From UBA4416 sp048498515 (GTDB taxonomy: Bacteria > Bacteroidota > Bacteroidia > B-17B0 > Aurantibacillaceae): DNA of 64,000 nt. The translations under genes and the position numbers were made by a program. The stretch covers positions 1-64,000 of the forward strand of contig JBEHXV010000015.1 in NCBI GenBank assembly GCA_048498515.1, given 5' to 3'. Below the pieces are notes generated by a model that saw only the letters and a list, made by a program, of their open reading frames with translations, was not told where the DNA came from and made no database searches. Of this stretch, positions 27,178 through 35,650 are shown piece after piece (the first letter of the stretch is position 1; each line of letters opens with the position of its first letter).

Positions 27178-29424
27178 TTATTTTTTAAATTTTCCTTTTA
27201 GCGCGGCCAATGCCGATGCCATGTCATTAGGGTCGTAGGATGCTACTTCTTCTTTCTTTGGTGACGGTTTTTTAGAAGAAACAATTCCCTCTCCTTTCAT
27301 TGACAGTGCAATGCGCTTGCGTTTCACATCACACTCCGTTACATTAACCCAAACCTGCTGCCCTACTTTTACAATTAAATTAGGATCGTCCACAAAGGTA
27401 TCGCTCAATTGCGAAATATGCACCAAGCCATCCTGGTGAACACCCACATCCACAAAAGCCCCGAAATTGGTCACATTGGTAACGATACCGGGCAGGCGCA
27501 TTCCTTCACGTAAATCTTCAATGCTATGCACGCTGTCATCAAAGCTAAACACTTCGAACGATTTACGCGGGTCGCGTCCTGGTTTTTCCAATTCGCTGAT
27601 AATATCTTTTAAAGTTGGCAAACCAATGGTATCTGTTACATAATTGTTCAGGTTTATTTTTTTACGCAGGTCTTTATCACGGATCAGGTCGTCGATGATG
27701 CAATTCAAATCAGTAGCCATTTTTTCTACAATATGGTAAGCTTCCGGGTGTACCGCGCTTTTATCAAGAGGGTGAATGCCGTCCCTGATCCTTAAGAAAC
27801 CAGAGCATTGCTCAAACACCTTATCGCCCATACGGTTTACTTTCAACAGGTCTTTACGCGACCTGAAAGCGCCATGTTCATTGCGGTAATCCACAATGTT
27901 TTTTGCCAGTGTTTCGCCAATACCGGATACGTATGACAGCAATTGTTTGGAGGCCGTGTTTAGCTCTACACCTACGCCGTTCACACAACTCATCACCACG
28001 GTGTCCAGTTTATTTTTTAATGCTGTTTGGTCCACATCGTGCTGGTACTGACCAACACCAATGGATTTTGGGTCGAGTTTTACCAGCTCCGCCAAAGGAT
28101 CGGCTAAGCGACGGCCAATGGAAACAGCGCCCCGAACGGTCAAATCATAATCAGGAAACTCTTCCCGGGCTACATCCGACGCCGAATAAATGGAAGCGCC
28201 CGCTTCGCTCACCATAATCACCGGGATTGTTTTTGGCAATACCTCAATGCTTCGGATAAACTGTTCGGTTTCGCGCGAAGCCGTGCCATTACCAATGGCA
28301 ATGGCTTCCAGCTCATGCTTGGCGCACATAGCCATTACCACGTGCTGCGAATCGATCACACGGCGTTGCGGTTCATGCGGGTAAATAACGGTTTCTTCCA
28401 ATAGTTTTCCCTGCGCATCCAATGCCACTACTTTACACCCGGTTCGGAAACCAGGGTCAATAGCCAGGATCGACTTTTGCCCTAAAGGCGAAGCCAACAA
28501 CAATTCGCGTAAATTATCGGCAAATACCTGTATGGCTTTTTCATCAGCTGTTTGCTTGGTCATTAATCGCATTTCGGCTTCAATGCCAGGTTGCAATAAA
28601 CGTTTATAACCGTCTTCAATGGCCAGGGCAACCTGTTCGGCACATTCATTACGCGAACGGATAAATTGTTTTTTAACCAACTCATGCGCTTCTTCATCGT
28701 CCACTATAATATCCAGGATCAGGATGTCTTCTTTCTCGCCACGACGCATGGCCAGCATACGGTGACTCGGACAAGACATGAGCGGTTCTTCCCATTCAAA
28801 ATAATCCTCAAACTTTTGTCCTTCTTCTTCTTTTCCCCTGATGACCTTTGTTTTAATAATGGCCGAACGCTTAAACAGCACACGCATGGCTTCACGCGCA
28901 ACGGCATCTTCGCTGATGATCTCGGCAATAATGTCGCGGGCTCCCTGCAAGGCTTCTTCGGGGTTCTCCACGCCTTTTTCCTTATCCACAAATTTTAATG
29001 CTTCAGGAAAAAGGTCGTTTGTAGTTTGTTCCAATATTAAATTTGCCAGAGGTTCCAGTCCTTTTTCGCGGGCTGCCGTGGCTTTTGTACGGCGTTTTGG
29101 TTTATAGGGCAGGTAAAGATCTTCCAGGGTCGATAGGGTTTCGGCTGCCAGAATCTTATCTGACAATTCAGGTGTTAGTTTACCCTGGCCATCAATCGAT
29201 TTCAGGATGCTTTCGCGACGCTGCTCCAACTGGCGCAGGCGTTCAATTTCGTTCTTAATGGTAATAACCTGCACTTCATCAAGGCTCCCCGTCACTTCTT
29301 TACGGTAACGTGAAATAAAGGGAACAGTAGCTCCTTCATCCAATAGTTCAACGGTTGCTTTTACTTGTTTAGCATCTACTTTAAGCTCTGCGGCTATTTT
29401 AAAAAATAAAGCGGTATCGGTCAT
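27178..29424 (-). CDS. tex: Tex-family RNA-binding transcription accessory protein
   Basis: A 748-residue cytoplasmic protein with the full Tex architecture: N-terminal helical Tex domain ('GATVPFISRYRKEVTGSLDEVQ'), a YqgF/RuvC-like domain (about 325-450, 'ILAIDPGFRTGCKVVALD'), two helix-hairpin-helix segments ('LLSYVSGIGETLAKNIV', 'HGAFRSRKDLL'), and a C-terminal S1 RNA-binding domain ('GMRLPGIVTNVTNFGAFVDVGVHQDGLVHISQL'). It ends in a Lys-rich tail. Tex proteins bind nucleic acid and affect transcription, stress tolerance and virulence gene expression, with the molecular role still debated. Complete and of normal length. Monocistronic as far as visible. Confidence 0.96.
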   Translation of the reverse strand: MTDTALFFKIAAELKVDAKQVKATVELLDEGATVPFISRYRKEVTGSLDEVQVITIKNEIERLRQLEQRRESILKSIDGQGKLTPELSDKILAAETLSTLEDLYLPYKPKRRTKATAAREKGLEPLANLILEQTTNDLFPEALKFVDKEKGVENPEEALQGARDIIAEIISEDAVAREAMRVLFKRSAIIKTKVIRGKEEEGQKFEDYFEWEEPLMSCPSHRMLAMRRGEKEDILILDIIVDDEEAHELVKKQFIRSRNECAEQVALAIEDGYKRLLQPGIEAEMRLMTKQTADEKAIQVFADNLRELLLASPLGQKSILAIDPGFRTGCKVVALDAQGKLLEETVIYPHEPQRRVIDSQHVVMAMCAKHELEAIAIGNGTASRETEQFIRSIEVLPKTIPVIMVSEAGASIYSASDVAREEFPDYDLTVRGAVSIGRRLADPLAELVKLDPKSIGVGQYQHDVDQTALKNKLDTVVMSCVNGVGVELNTASKQLLSYVSGIGETLAKNIVDYRNEHGAFRSRKDLLKVNRMGDKVFEQCSGFLRIRDGIHPLDKSAVHPEAYHIVEKMATDLNCIIDDLIRDKDLRKKINLNNYVTDTIGLPTLKDIISELEKPGRDPRKSFEVFSFDDSVHSIEDLREGMRLPGIVTNVTNFGAFVDVGVHQDGLVHISQLSDTFVDDPNLIVKVGQQVWVNVTECDVKRKRIALSMKGEGIVSSKKPSPKKEEVASYDPNDMASALAALKGKFKK

Positions 29425-29697
29425 TCTGTTATCAGGTTTCTGGTTTAGTGTTTCAGGTTTAGTGCTTAGGTTTTCTAAGAAAAATAAACCCTTACTAACA
29501 AATATAAACCTATAAGCGTTTTATAGCAGGCGGATTTATGAACAGTTGAAAAAGTAAATGAGTGAGTATCAGGGTTTTTAGATACCAACAATTTTTAGAA
29601 CGTTCCACATGTGATATCGTCATGCCGAACTTGATTCGGCATCTCATTGTTAAACATCGTATATTAGAATAATGTAGAAATATTTATTTAATTCCTC
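29425..29697. other. Intergenic segment with short degenerate repeats
   Basis: AT-rich spacer upstream of tex. It contains direct repeats of the type 'caggtttctggtttagtgtttcaggtttagtgc' at about 29437-29471 and a small hairpin tgccgaac-ttgatt-cggca (about 29621-29640). No gene is supported. The tex promoter should lie here; no box is convincing. Confidence 0.4.
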
Positions 29698-29902
29698 TTA
29701 CTTTTTCTCTTAGTACTTCCTTTTCTTCCTTGATGAGGGCAATTGTGTAGTACACAATTGAGCCGGCATGTGGGTGGAGGAACAAAAGAAATCAAGAACG
29801 AAAACCAACCGCCATTTTTTGCGCACAAGCCTGCCCAGGAAACGGAGTGAAAAAATGGCGGTTCGCACTTTTCGTTCACTCCCTCGCGCTGTACTAATAA
29901 TA
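29698..29902 (+). repeat. Modular intergenic repeat, leader type ii, core type B
   Basis: Starts ttacttttt...cttccttgatgagggc and contains the palindrome caattgtgt-agt-acacaattg. The core hairpin pairs gaacgaaaa (29796-29804) with ttttcgttc (29869-29877) and ccgccatttttt (29809-29820) with aaaaaatggcgg (29850-29861). It ends in the shared 3' motif cgcgctgtactaataat. A chance frame (29768-29998) crosses it but is not conserved among copies. Confidence 0.85.
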
Positions 29903-29987
29903 TTTATTTTTTTAAGCCTGATATCTTCTCTTTTCAGGAATTTATTTGTGGGTTTATATGCTATATTGATACATAAGCCATTACAAG

Positions 29988-30060
29988 GCAGCGCATAGGT
30001 ATGTCAAAACGCGGCGCCGGTGAGGGGTGAATTTTATTTTTTTAGTTGAGTCTGAAAAAC
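29988..30060 (-). repeat. Modular intergenic repeat, 3' fragment of core type A
   Basis: Read on the minus strand: gtttttcagactcaacta, then aattcacccctcaccggc, ccgcgttttgac and tatgcgctgc, matching the right half of core A (41418-41495). The left half is replaced by the palindrome cacgacgtgtcgtg and flanks (about 30061-30086), which also occurs at about 34518. Confidence 0.75.
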
Positions 30061-30098
30061 CACGACGTGTCGTGACGGGATGACTCAAAACAAAAAAC

Positions 30099-30743
30099 TT
30101 ACTTTCCTTCAAACACCTCCACCTCTGCCAAAGGACTGAAGAGGTAAACAGAACCGCTTGAAATTTCGCGGCAACGAAAACGCTTTCTTAATTTCTCGCC
30201 TTTCTCAAAAATACGGGAACCATTGTATAAAAAATGGGTGCGATAAGGTAAATGTTCCAATAAGATCAAATGCCCGTTGGTATCTTTAGTGTCGTATAGT
30301 TTTAAGGTACGCATTAAGGTATCGTCACTGCAACTGGCTGCTGCCGGATTCAGCAAGTATTTTCGCAAGGCATACAATACATCTAATGGTAAATTATCTG
30401 TACTTAAAAAGGGCGTCATCAGTTCCCTGAACGATTGTTTCCATTCCTCGCCATGTGGCATGACGCGGTTACGGTATTGGTTGTATGTTTTTAAATGGGC
30501 TATTTCATGCACCAGCGTCACAAAAAACGAATAAGGGTTAAGGTTATGGTTAATGGTAATGGTATGGTTCAAGCCATCGTGAGGAGACGTATAATCGCCA
30601 AGTTTAGTACTTCGTTCTTTGGTGATCTTTAATTTAAAATCAAACTCAATGATCCATCGCGCAATTTGCGGAACAGCAAATTCGGGGATATATTTTTTTA
30701 ATATTTCCGAGTTGCGTAGTATTTGTTGTTCGCGTAGCGTCAT
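30099..30743 (-). CDS. SprT-like zinc metalloprotease-domain protein
   Basis: A 214-residue cytoplasmic protein. The HExxH zinc motif reads 'FVTLVHEIAHLKTYNQYR' with a third ligand candidate His in 'PHGEEWKQSFRELM', the SprT/Spartan-type pattern (HEIAH then HG..W). The C-terminal part ('HFLYNGSRIFEKGEKLRKRFRCRE') has only one Cys and lacks the Cys4 zinc ribbon of canonical SprT, as in many Bacteroidota members. DNA-protein crosslink repair is known for eukaryotic relatives; the bacterial role is unproven. It lies 102 bp downstream of gldB, separated by an inverted-repeat region. Confidence 0.85.
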   Translation of the reverse strand: MTLREQQILRNSEILKKYIPEFAVPQIARWIIEFDFKLKITKERSTKLGDYTSPHDGLNHTITINHNLNPYSFFVTLVHEIAHLKTYNQYRNRVMPHGEEWKQSFRELMTPFLSTDNLPLDVLYALRKYLLNPAAASCSDDTLMRTLKLYDTKDTNGHLILLEHLPYRTHFLYNGSRIFEKGEKLRKRFRCREISSGSVYLFSPLAEVEVFEGK

Positions 30744-30749
30744 TGGCTT

Positions 30750-30843
30750 AGGGACTGGAGAGGCTCAAGAGATTTAAGGGACTCAAGAGATCATTGTACT
30801 AAGTCTTTCCTGTCCCTTCTGTCTCTTTAGTCCCTTTCGTCTT
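30750..30843 (-). terminator. Inverted-repeat region 3' of gldB (terminator candidate)
   Basis: taagggactcaagaga (about 30773-30788) pairs with tctctttagtcccttt (about 30820-30836), and a partly duplicated 'gggactggagaggctcaagaga' precedes it. No clean T-run, so termination is tentative. Confidence 0.4.
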
Positions 30844-30845
30844 TC

Positions 30846-31868
30846 CTATGGTTTGTACTTCGATTTTGCTAAAATTTTCTGAGCGTCTTTTTCGTTCATT
30901 AATTCTTCCAGAGTTACATTTTCATTATGATCCATGTATGATTTTACGATCTGCCAGCCCTGCCACATGGCAATGCGTGGCGGACATTCCTTGCTGATAG
31001 CTCTTGTAAATGGTCCTTCGCCGGTAAACTCCGCTATGATCTTCATATCGTTTTCATATAGCTTGTTGTCCTTTACCATAAAACCCCAAAGATTTTTTTC
31101 ATACGTAGTGCAGTAGTTGAGCTGAGCGGTTGTATACCCAATCTTTAACGAATCGGCTACTTTTGGCAATAAGGCATCGATGGCATAATAAATTTTACCG
31201 TAAAAGATCATGTGGTTCAATAAATTATTTACCGGGTCGGCATTATCAAATTCGGTAACCATCCAACCATGAACAGCATCCGGAAGGATGTTTTCCTTGT
31301 TCATGCATTGCGTTTTGAACTTGGGGAATTGCAAGGCCGAATAAAATGGGTTATCGCTTCCCAGGTACATGTCCAAACCTATTCCTAAAGTAGAGTCAAC
31401 ATACACCACATTATAATTGAACCCACTCATAAAAGTAACATACTGTTTGGGAATTTTACGTTTTGGAAAATACACTTTAAAGCGTTTTACCACTTCGGTC
31501 ATTTCATCACCCAACAGTTCCACTTCATTGATGGTGTAAATTTTTGAAAGAGCGGCATATGCTTCACTCATGTCCTTGTCATGAATGAATTTTAAAAGGC
31601 TGCTAGAATACAACGAATCGTTAACACCAGCATTGTTTAATATAGATGAATTGTAACGATCATAAAACGCCTGGTATCGTTTTTGCATATCAGCAATTTG
31701 TGTCTTTATTTTTGCTTCTTCAAGGGAGAATATGTCCTTATCAAGGCGTTTAAATTCAACAGGAGGTACAGTTACCTTGGTGGTATCAATATCAAAACGG
31801 TCATGTTTACATCCTGTTAAAAAGTTAACAATTAAACAAACTATAATGAGCTTTAAAGAGGACTTCAT
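30846..31868 (-). CDS. gldB: Gliding motility lipoprotein GldB
   Basis: A 340-residue lipoprotein (leader MKSSLKLIIVCLIVNFLTGC, Cys at 20). The conserved body has 'RLDKDIFSL', 'YPK..PKQYVTFMSGFNYNVVYVD..LGIGLDMYLGSDNPFY', a helical region with 'NNLLNHMIFYGKIYYAIDALLPKVAD' and 'PPRIAMWQGWQIVKSYM', typical of GldB. In Flavobacterium, GldB is needed for gliding and for stability of the motility apparatus; many non-gliding T9SS bacteria also encode it. It is divergent from an outer-membrane barrel gene and close to nadE, and association of gldB with nadE is common in the phylum. gldC is not adjacent here. Confidence 0.93.
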   Translation of the reverse strand: MKSSLKLIIVCLIVNFLTGCKHDRFDIDTTKVTVPPVEFKRLDKDIFSLEEAKIKTQIADMQKRYQAFYDRYNSSILNNAGVNDSLYSSSLLKFIHDKDMSEAYAALSKIYTINEVELLGDEMTEVVKRFKVYFPKRKIPKQYVTFMSGFNYNVVYVDSTLGIGLDMYLGSDNPFYSALQFPKFKTQCMNKENILPDAVHGWMVTEFDNADPVNNLLNHMIFYGKIYYAIDALLPKVADSLKIGYTTAQLNYCTTYEKNLWGFMVKDNKLYENDMKIIAEFTGEGPFTRAISKECPPRIAMWQGWQIVKSYMDHNENVTLEELMNEKDAQKILAKSKYKP

Positions 31869-31919
31869 ACCAAAAATTATATTAATTTTACAGAGTTAAA
31901 TTATAAAAAAAACCAACAC

Positions 31920-32786
31920 ATGAAAAAATTTTTACTGATAGTTTCAAGCAGTTTAGTGTTAGCTAATTCTTTTTTAGCACAAGAGGCCGATGATGATAAA
32001 AAATTTCGCCTGGGCTTAAAAGTGGCGGCTCAACCAACATGGTTTTCTTCCAAAGAAAACAGTGCCTCAAAACTGGGTACAGGTTTTGGTTTTGGTTTTG
32101 GATTGGTAACAGAATTTCGCCTGGGAAAAACGGCCAGCTTTGTAACCGGCATCGGTGGTGATTTTGAGGGAGGAAGTATTAAATACAGATATGAGCCGTT
32201 ATCGGCATCTCCTTATTCTGTTGGTTACGTGCTGGATGCTTCAGGTAACATGAAAAAACTGGAGGATGGCCAGGATGCGAATACCCTTGTTTCAACAGGC
32301 GACACTCGTTACGACGGGCTTATTGAGCGAAAAATAAAAACCACACACGTAACGATTCCTGTTGCCCTAAAAATGATGACCAAAGAGATTGGGGGCTTTA
32401 AATATTTTGGAATGTTTGGTGGCGAAATTGGCGTTAGGGTAAAAACAACCGCTACCGATAAATACATCTATTCTCAGTCGTATGGCAATTCAGGTATGAC
32501 TTCCGGCGGAACCAATACAAAGGTCAACATCAATCCGGATGCCTCTTTAATTCCGATAAGGGTTGGCATGAACGTTGGTTTAGGTGCCGAGTACCGTTTA
32601 TCGGGTTCTACATCCGCTTTTATCAGTGTTAACTACTTCCGTTCTTTTACAAACTTAATGAAAAAAGAATCGAAATACATGGCATATGATTACAATACCG
32701 ATTCAAATGATATTATGACCTTTTTCCATGTAAAACAAGGCTTATTAATGAATGCCATTCGAATTAACGTCGGTGTTTTATTCTAA
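31920..32786 (+). CDS. Outer-membrane beta-barrel protein (OMP_b-brl_2/PorT-like)
   Basis: 288 residues: signal peptide (MKKFLLIVSSSLVLANSFLAQ), then 'FRLGLKVAAQPTWFSS' and 'GFGFGLVTEFRLGKTASFVTGIGG', with alternating amphipathic strands to the C-terminal 'MNAIRINVGVLF' (terminal Phe). This is the 8-10 strand porin-family barrel. PorT/SprT of the T9SS belongs to the same broad family, but length and motifs do not prove orthology, so no symbol is given. Divergent from gldB with 51 bp between starts, so shared regulation is possible. A strong terminator follows. Confidence 0.85.
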   Translation: MKKFLLIVSSSLVLANSFLAQEADDDKKFRLGLKVAAQPTWFSSKENSASKLGTGFGFGFGLVTEFRLGKTASFVTGIGGDFEGGSIKYRYEPLSASPYSVGYVLDASGNMKKLEDGQDANTLVSTGDTRYDGLIERKIKTTHVTIPVALKMMTKEIGGFKYFGMFGGEIGVRVKTTATDKYIYSQSYGNSGMTSGGTNTKVNINPDASLIPIRVGMNVGLGAEYRLSGSTSAFISVNYFRSFTNLMKKESKYMAYDYNTDSNDIMTFFHVKQGLLMNAIRINVGVLF

Positions 32787-32800
32787 ACTTCACGTCTTTA

Positions 32801-32837
32801 AAAAAATCCCATTTGCTAAGGCGGGTGGGATTTTTTA
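32801..32837 (+). terminator. Intrinsic terminator between the barrel gene and nadE
   Basis: aaaaaatccca pairs with tgggatttttt around a 14-base loop (tttgctaaggcggg), followed by a T-rich tail. Located 15 bp after the barrel gene stop. Confidence 0.85.
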
Positions 32838-32853
32838 TTTAACTTAACCGTTT

Positions 32854-33633
32854 ATGAAAAAGAAAGAGATCCTCAGTCATATTGTAAATTGGCTCAATAA
32901 CTACTCCAGCATATCAAAAACAGAAGGCTTTGTAGTAGGGATTTCGGGCGGCATCGATTCGGCCCTTACCTCTACCCTTTGTGCCATGACCGGGAAAAAG
33001 GTGATTTGCCTCAACATGCCCATCAGGCAACACCATACGGAATATGACAGGGGCAACGCGCACATTGAATGGCTCAAAAAAAATTACCCCAATGTGAGCA
33101 GCGCCGAAGTGAACCTGACACCCATTTTTGAAGAAATGGAAAGAACCTATGAAACTGGCATCCAGGATTTTTTAACCATGGCAAACACCAGGGCCCGTTT
33201 GCGCATGACTACTTTGTATGCCTACGCAGGTCACCATAAATTACTGGTAGCCGGCACAGGCAACAAAATAGAGGATTTTGGCATTGGCTTTTTTACCAAA
33301 TATGGCGATGGTGGCGTGGACCTGAGCCCCATAGCCGACCTGATGAAATCGCAGGTGTATGCTTTGGCAGCGGAAGCGGGTGTTATTAGCGCCATTTTAA
33401 ATGCCAGGCCAACCGATGGTTTATTTGCCGATGGCAGAACTGACGAGGACCAGATAGGCGCTACTTATGACGAACTGGAATGGGCCATGCAGTATAGTGC
33501 CAATGGCGAATTATACGAGTTGAATGAAAGGCAAAACCTGGTGATGCAAATTTATCAAAGCCGTCACAGGGCCAACAAACATAAAATAGACCCGATCCCG
33601 GTTTGCAGCATTCCAAAAGATTTGCTAATTTAA
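32854..33633 (+). CDS. nadE: NAD+ synthetase (ammonia-dependent)
   Basis: A 259-residue N-type ATP pyrophosphatase that converts deamido-NAD to NAD. The P-loop SGGIDSALT is at about residues 28-36. Also present are 'ARLRMTTLYAYAGHHKLLVAGTGNKIEDFGIGFFTKYGDGGVDLSPIADLMKSQV' (NAD/ATP and Mg site) and 'RPTDGLFADGRTDEDQIGATYDELE'. There is no glutaminase domain, so ammonia or a separate amidotransferase must supply nitrogen. Starts 17 bp after a terminator and is probably co-transcribed with the small zinc-ribbon gene 5 bp downstream. Confidence 0.96.
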   Translation: MKKKEILSHIVNWLNNYSSISKTEGFVVGISGGIDSALTSTLCAMTGKKVICLNMPIRQHHTEYDRGNAHIEWLKKNYPNVSSAEVNLTPIFEEMERTYETGIQDFLTMANTRARLRMTTLYAYAGHHKLLVAGTGNKIEDFGIGFFTKYGDGGVDLSPIADLMKSQVYALAAEAGVISAILNARPTDGLFADGRTDEDQIGATYDELEWAMQYSANGELYELNERQNLVMQIYQSRHRANKHKIDPIPVCSIPKDLLI

Positions 33634-33638
33634 TATCA

Positions 33639-34004
33639 ATGGAAAAACGGACATGCATAGAATGCGGAGAAGCATTCCAGGGACGGGCAGACAAAAAATT
33701 CTGCAGCGACCTGTGCCGTAACTCCCATAACAACAAGCTCAACAGCGACAGCACCAATTACGTCAGGAACATCAATAATATTTTAAGAAGGAACCGGCGC
33801 ATTATTGAAGATCTGCTGCCTAAGGATTCTCAGCCTTTACCGATCCTGAAACAAAAGCTAACGGATAAAGGTTTTAACTTTACTTATCTTACAAATACCT
33901 TAATTACTAAAGACGGAAAAAAATACCATTTTTGTTATGAGTATGGGTACCTGGTTGAGGAAGGAAAATACTGCCTCCTGGTAAAACGGGATCAAGAGTC
34001 TTAA
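33639..34004 (+). CDS. Small zinc-ribbon protein, unknown function
   Basis: 121 residues. The N-terminal Cys4 zinc ribbon is CxxC-x14-CxxxC: 'CIECGEAF' and 'KKFCSDLCRNSHNN', the pattern of DUF2116-like or FmdB-like ribbons. A basic helical segment ('NINNILRRNRRIIEDLL') and a C-terminal half with alternating aromatic strands ('YHFCYEYGYLVEEGKYCLLV') follow. Such proteins are widespread in Bacteroidota without a defined role; nucleic-acid binding is plausible. The ATG at 33639 is chosen because the upstream extension overlaps nadE. Confidence 0.75.
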   Translation: MEKRTCIECGEAFQGRADKKFCSDLCRNSHNNKLNSDSTNYVRNINNILRRNRRIIEDLLPKDSQPLPILKQKLTDKGFNFTYLTNTLITKDGKKYHFCYEYGYLVEEGKYCLLVKRDQES

Positions 34005-34017
34005 TTACAAAATTGAT

Positions 34018-34088
34018 GTTTGTCAGTTCGAGCGGAGTCGAGAACCAGGACACTTCTCGACTCCGCTCGAACTGGCAGAGCTCGAAAA
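34018..34088. repeat. Palindromic intergenic repeat (cagttcgagcggagtcgagaa type)
   Basis: A near-perfect inverted repeat: gtcagttcgagcggagtcgag pairs with ctcgactccgctcgaactg around 'aaccaggacactt'. It lies between convergent genes. Closest relative at 43428-43504. Confidence 0.85.
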
Positions 34089-34442
34089 CTAATCCTCAAT
34101 AACAACAGAAACCCTGTCCACCGGGCCGTTCATAGGCGGTAACAACTTGGTGACCTTCACTTTGGTTTCGATCAACTGAGGGAAAGTATGAATGATCTTA
34201 TCGAAGATGCGTTTTGCCACATGCTCAATTAATTTTGAAGGGATGGCCATTTCCTGTTTGCAGATATTAAAAACCGTGCAGTAATCAATGGTTAAATTCA
34301 GGTCGTCCTTCACGGCGGCTTCTTTGAAATCGCAGACCATGCTTACATCCACAATATATTCGGCTCCCACTTTGGTTTCCTCGGGAAGGCAACCGTGGTA
34401 AGCATATAAGCGTATTCCTTCGACGTTGATTTGATTTTTCAT
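34089..34442 (-). CDS. folB: Dihydroneopterin aldolase
   Basis: A 117-residue enzyme of folate synthesis converting 7,8-dihydroneopterin to 6-hydroxymethyl-dihydropterin and glycolaldehyde. Landmarks: 'IRLYAYHGCLPEETKVGAEY' with the pterin-binding Glu, 'DLNLTIDYCTVFNICKQ' with the catalytic Tyr, 'LIEHVAKRIFD', and 'VKVTKLLPPMNGPVDRVSV' with the catalytic Lys. Normal length. A short 'tcacgacgtgtcgtgac' palindrome (about 34518-34535) separates it from the asparaginase gene upstream. Confidence 0.94.
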   Translation of the reverse strand: MKNQINVEGIRLYAYHGCLPEETKVGAEYIVDVSMVCDFKEAAVKDDLNLTIDYCTVFNICKQEMAIPSKLIEHVAKRIFDKIIHTFPQLIETKVKVTKLLPPMNGPVDRVSVVIED

Positions 34443-34544
34443 TTTCTTATTTTTTTGCTCACCACAGAGACACGGAGATACAGAGGTGTTTTATAAACAG
34501 AGAACATCCTTCACTCTCACGACGTGTCGTGACAGGGTGACAAA

Positions 34545-35570
34545 TTATTTACTAATTTCCCCTCTCAGGTTTGTTTCGAGCAGTTCTTTTGATTTTTGAA
34601 CGGATAGGTTTTTTCCCAGCACATACATGAGTTTGGCAATGGCGCTTTCAAAGGTAATGTCGTAACCGCTCACAACGCCCATGCGCTTTAGCTGGCTGCT
34701 GGTTTCATACATCCCTTGCACCACTTTGCCTTCGTCGCATTGCGTGACATTATACACAATAATGCCTTTGCTGATGGTGTGTTTTAAGGCTGTAATGAAC
34801 CACTCATCGGTACTGGCATTGCCCGCGCCAAATGTTTCGATAACTACTGCCCTGATCCCATCTGTATTTAAAATAGCCAGGGTTATTTTTTTACTGATGC
34901 CCGGAAACAATTTCAGCACCGCGATGTCGTTATTGAGTTCGGTGTGTACCTTGAACGCTTTTTTGGATGGTTTGAAGAGGGCCGGAAGGTTGTATTGAAT
35001 GCTCACGCCAGCTTCGGCTAAAGCGGGGTAATTGGGCGATTTAAAGGCATCGAAATGGGCCGAATTGTATTTGTAAGTCCTGTTGCCCCTGTGCAGCTTA
35101 TATTCAAAATAAACAGACACTTCATTTACAATGGGCTTGCCATTATGTTTGGCAGCCGCAATTTCAATGGCGGTAATCAGGTTTTCCTTACCGTCGGTAC
35201 GGATAATACCGATTGGCAATTGCGAACCGGTTAAGATCACCGGTTTGGCAAGATTTTCGAGCATAAAACTTAAAGCGCTTGCCGTATACGACATGGTATC
35301 GGAACCATGCAGGATCACAAAGCCATCATGTTTTCCGTAATTTTCTTTAATCGTTTCGGCTATTTCAATCCACACTCTTGGGTGCATGTTCGACGAATCG
35401 ATGGGATGTTTGAAGGAGATGGATGAAAGATCAATATCAAACTTTTCGAGTTCGGGAATTTGTTTGGTAAGGGCTTTAAAATTGAAAGGTTTCAATTCAC
35501 CGCTGCGCACATCCTGCATCATGCCAATGGTGCCACCGGTGTAGATGAGTAGAACGGAAGGTTTTTTCAT
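34545..35570 (-). CDS. ansA: Type I (cytosolic) L-asparaginase
   Basis: A 341-residue asparaginase of the bacterial type I class. The first nucleophile Thr is in 'LLIYTGGTIGM' (about residue 14), and the second Thr-Asp pair in 'FVILHGSDTMSYTASALSFM'. The C-terminal domain contains 'VIETFGAGNAS' and 'VVQGMYETSSQLKRMGVVSG'. There is no signal peptide, so it is cytosolic. It converts asparagine to aspartate and ammonia; aspartate is also the product and substrate of the cyanophycin locus at 57-62 kb. Confidence 0.93.
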   Translation of the reverse strand: MKKPSVLLIYTGGTIGMMQDVRSGELKPFNFKALTKQIPELEKFDIDLSSISFKHPIDSSNMHPRVWIEIAETIKENYGKHDGFVILHGSDTMSYTASALSFMLENLAKPVILTGSQLPIGIIRTDGKENLITAIEIAAAKHNGKPIVNEVSVYFEYKLHRGNRTYKYNSAHFDAFKSPNYPALAEAGVSIQYNLPALFKPSKKAFKVHTELNNDIAVLKLFPGISKKITLAILNTDGIRAVVIETFGAGNASTDEWFITALKHTISKGIIVYNVTQCDEGKVVQGMYETSSQLKRMGVVSGYDITFESAIAKLMYVLGKNLSVQKSKELLETNLRGEISK

Positions 35571-35587
35571 ATAGGCTTAAAATAAAA

Positions 35588-35632
35588 GACACAGGATTTA
35601 AGACTTTGTTGATCTGTCTTTAATCCTGTGTC
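35588..35632 (-). terminator. Hairpin terminator 3' of the DUF3127 gene
   Basis: gacacaggatttaagac pairs with gtctttaatcctgtgtc with one mismatch in 17, loop of about 11 bases. It separates the DUF3127 gene from ansA on the same strand. Confidence 0.7.
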
Positions 35633-35650
35633 CTGAATCATGTATCGGAT

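Noticed and set aside
29768..29998. 76-aa frame between tex and the SprT-like gene
   Set aside because: Made of leader ii and core B repeat sequence; not conserved as protein in the other B copy.
31920..32786. Naming this barrel protein PorT
   Set aside because: The broad barrel family is clear and gldB is next door, but length and sequence do not establish orthology with the T9SS component PorT.
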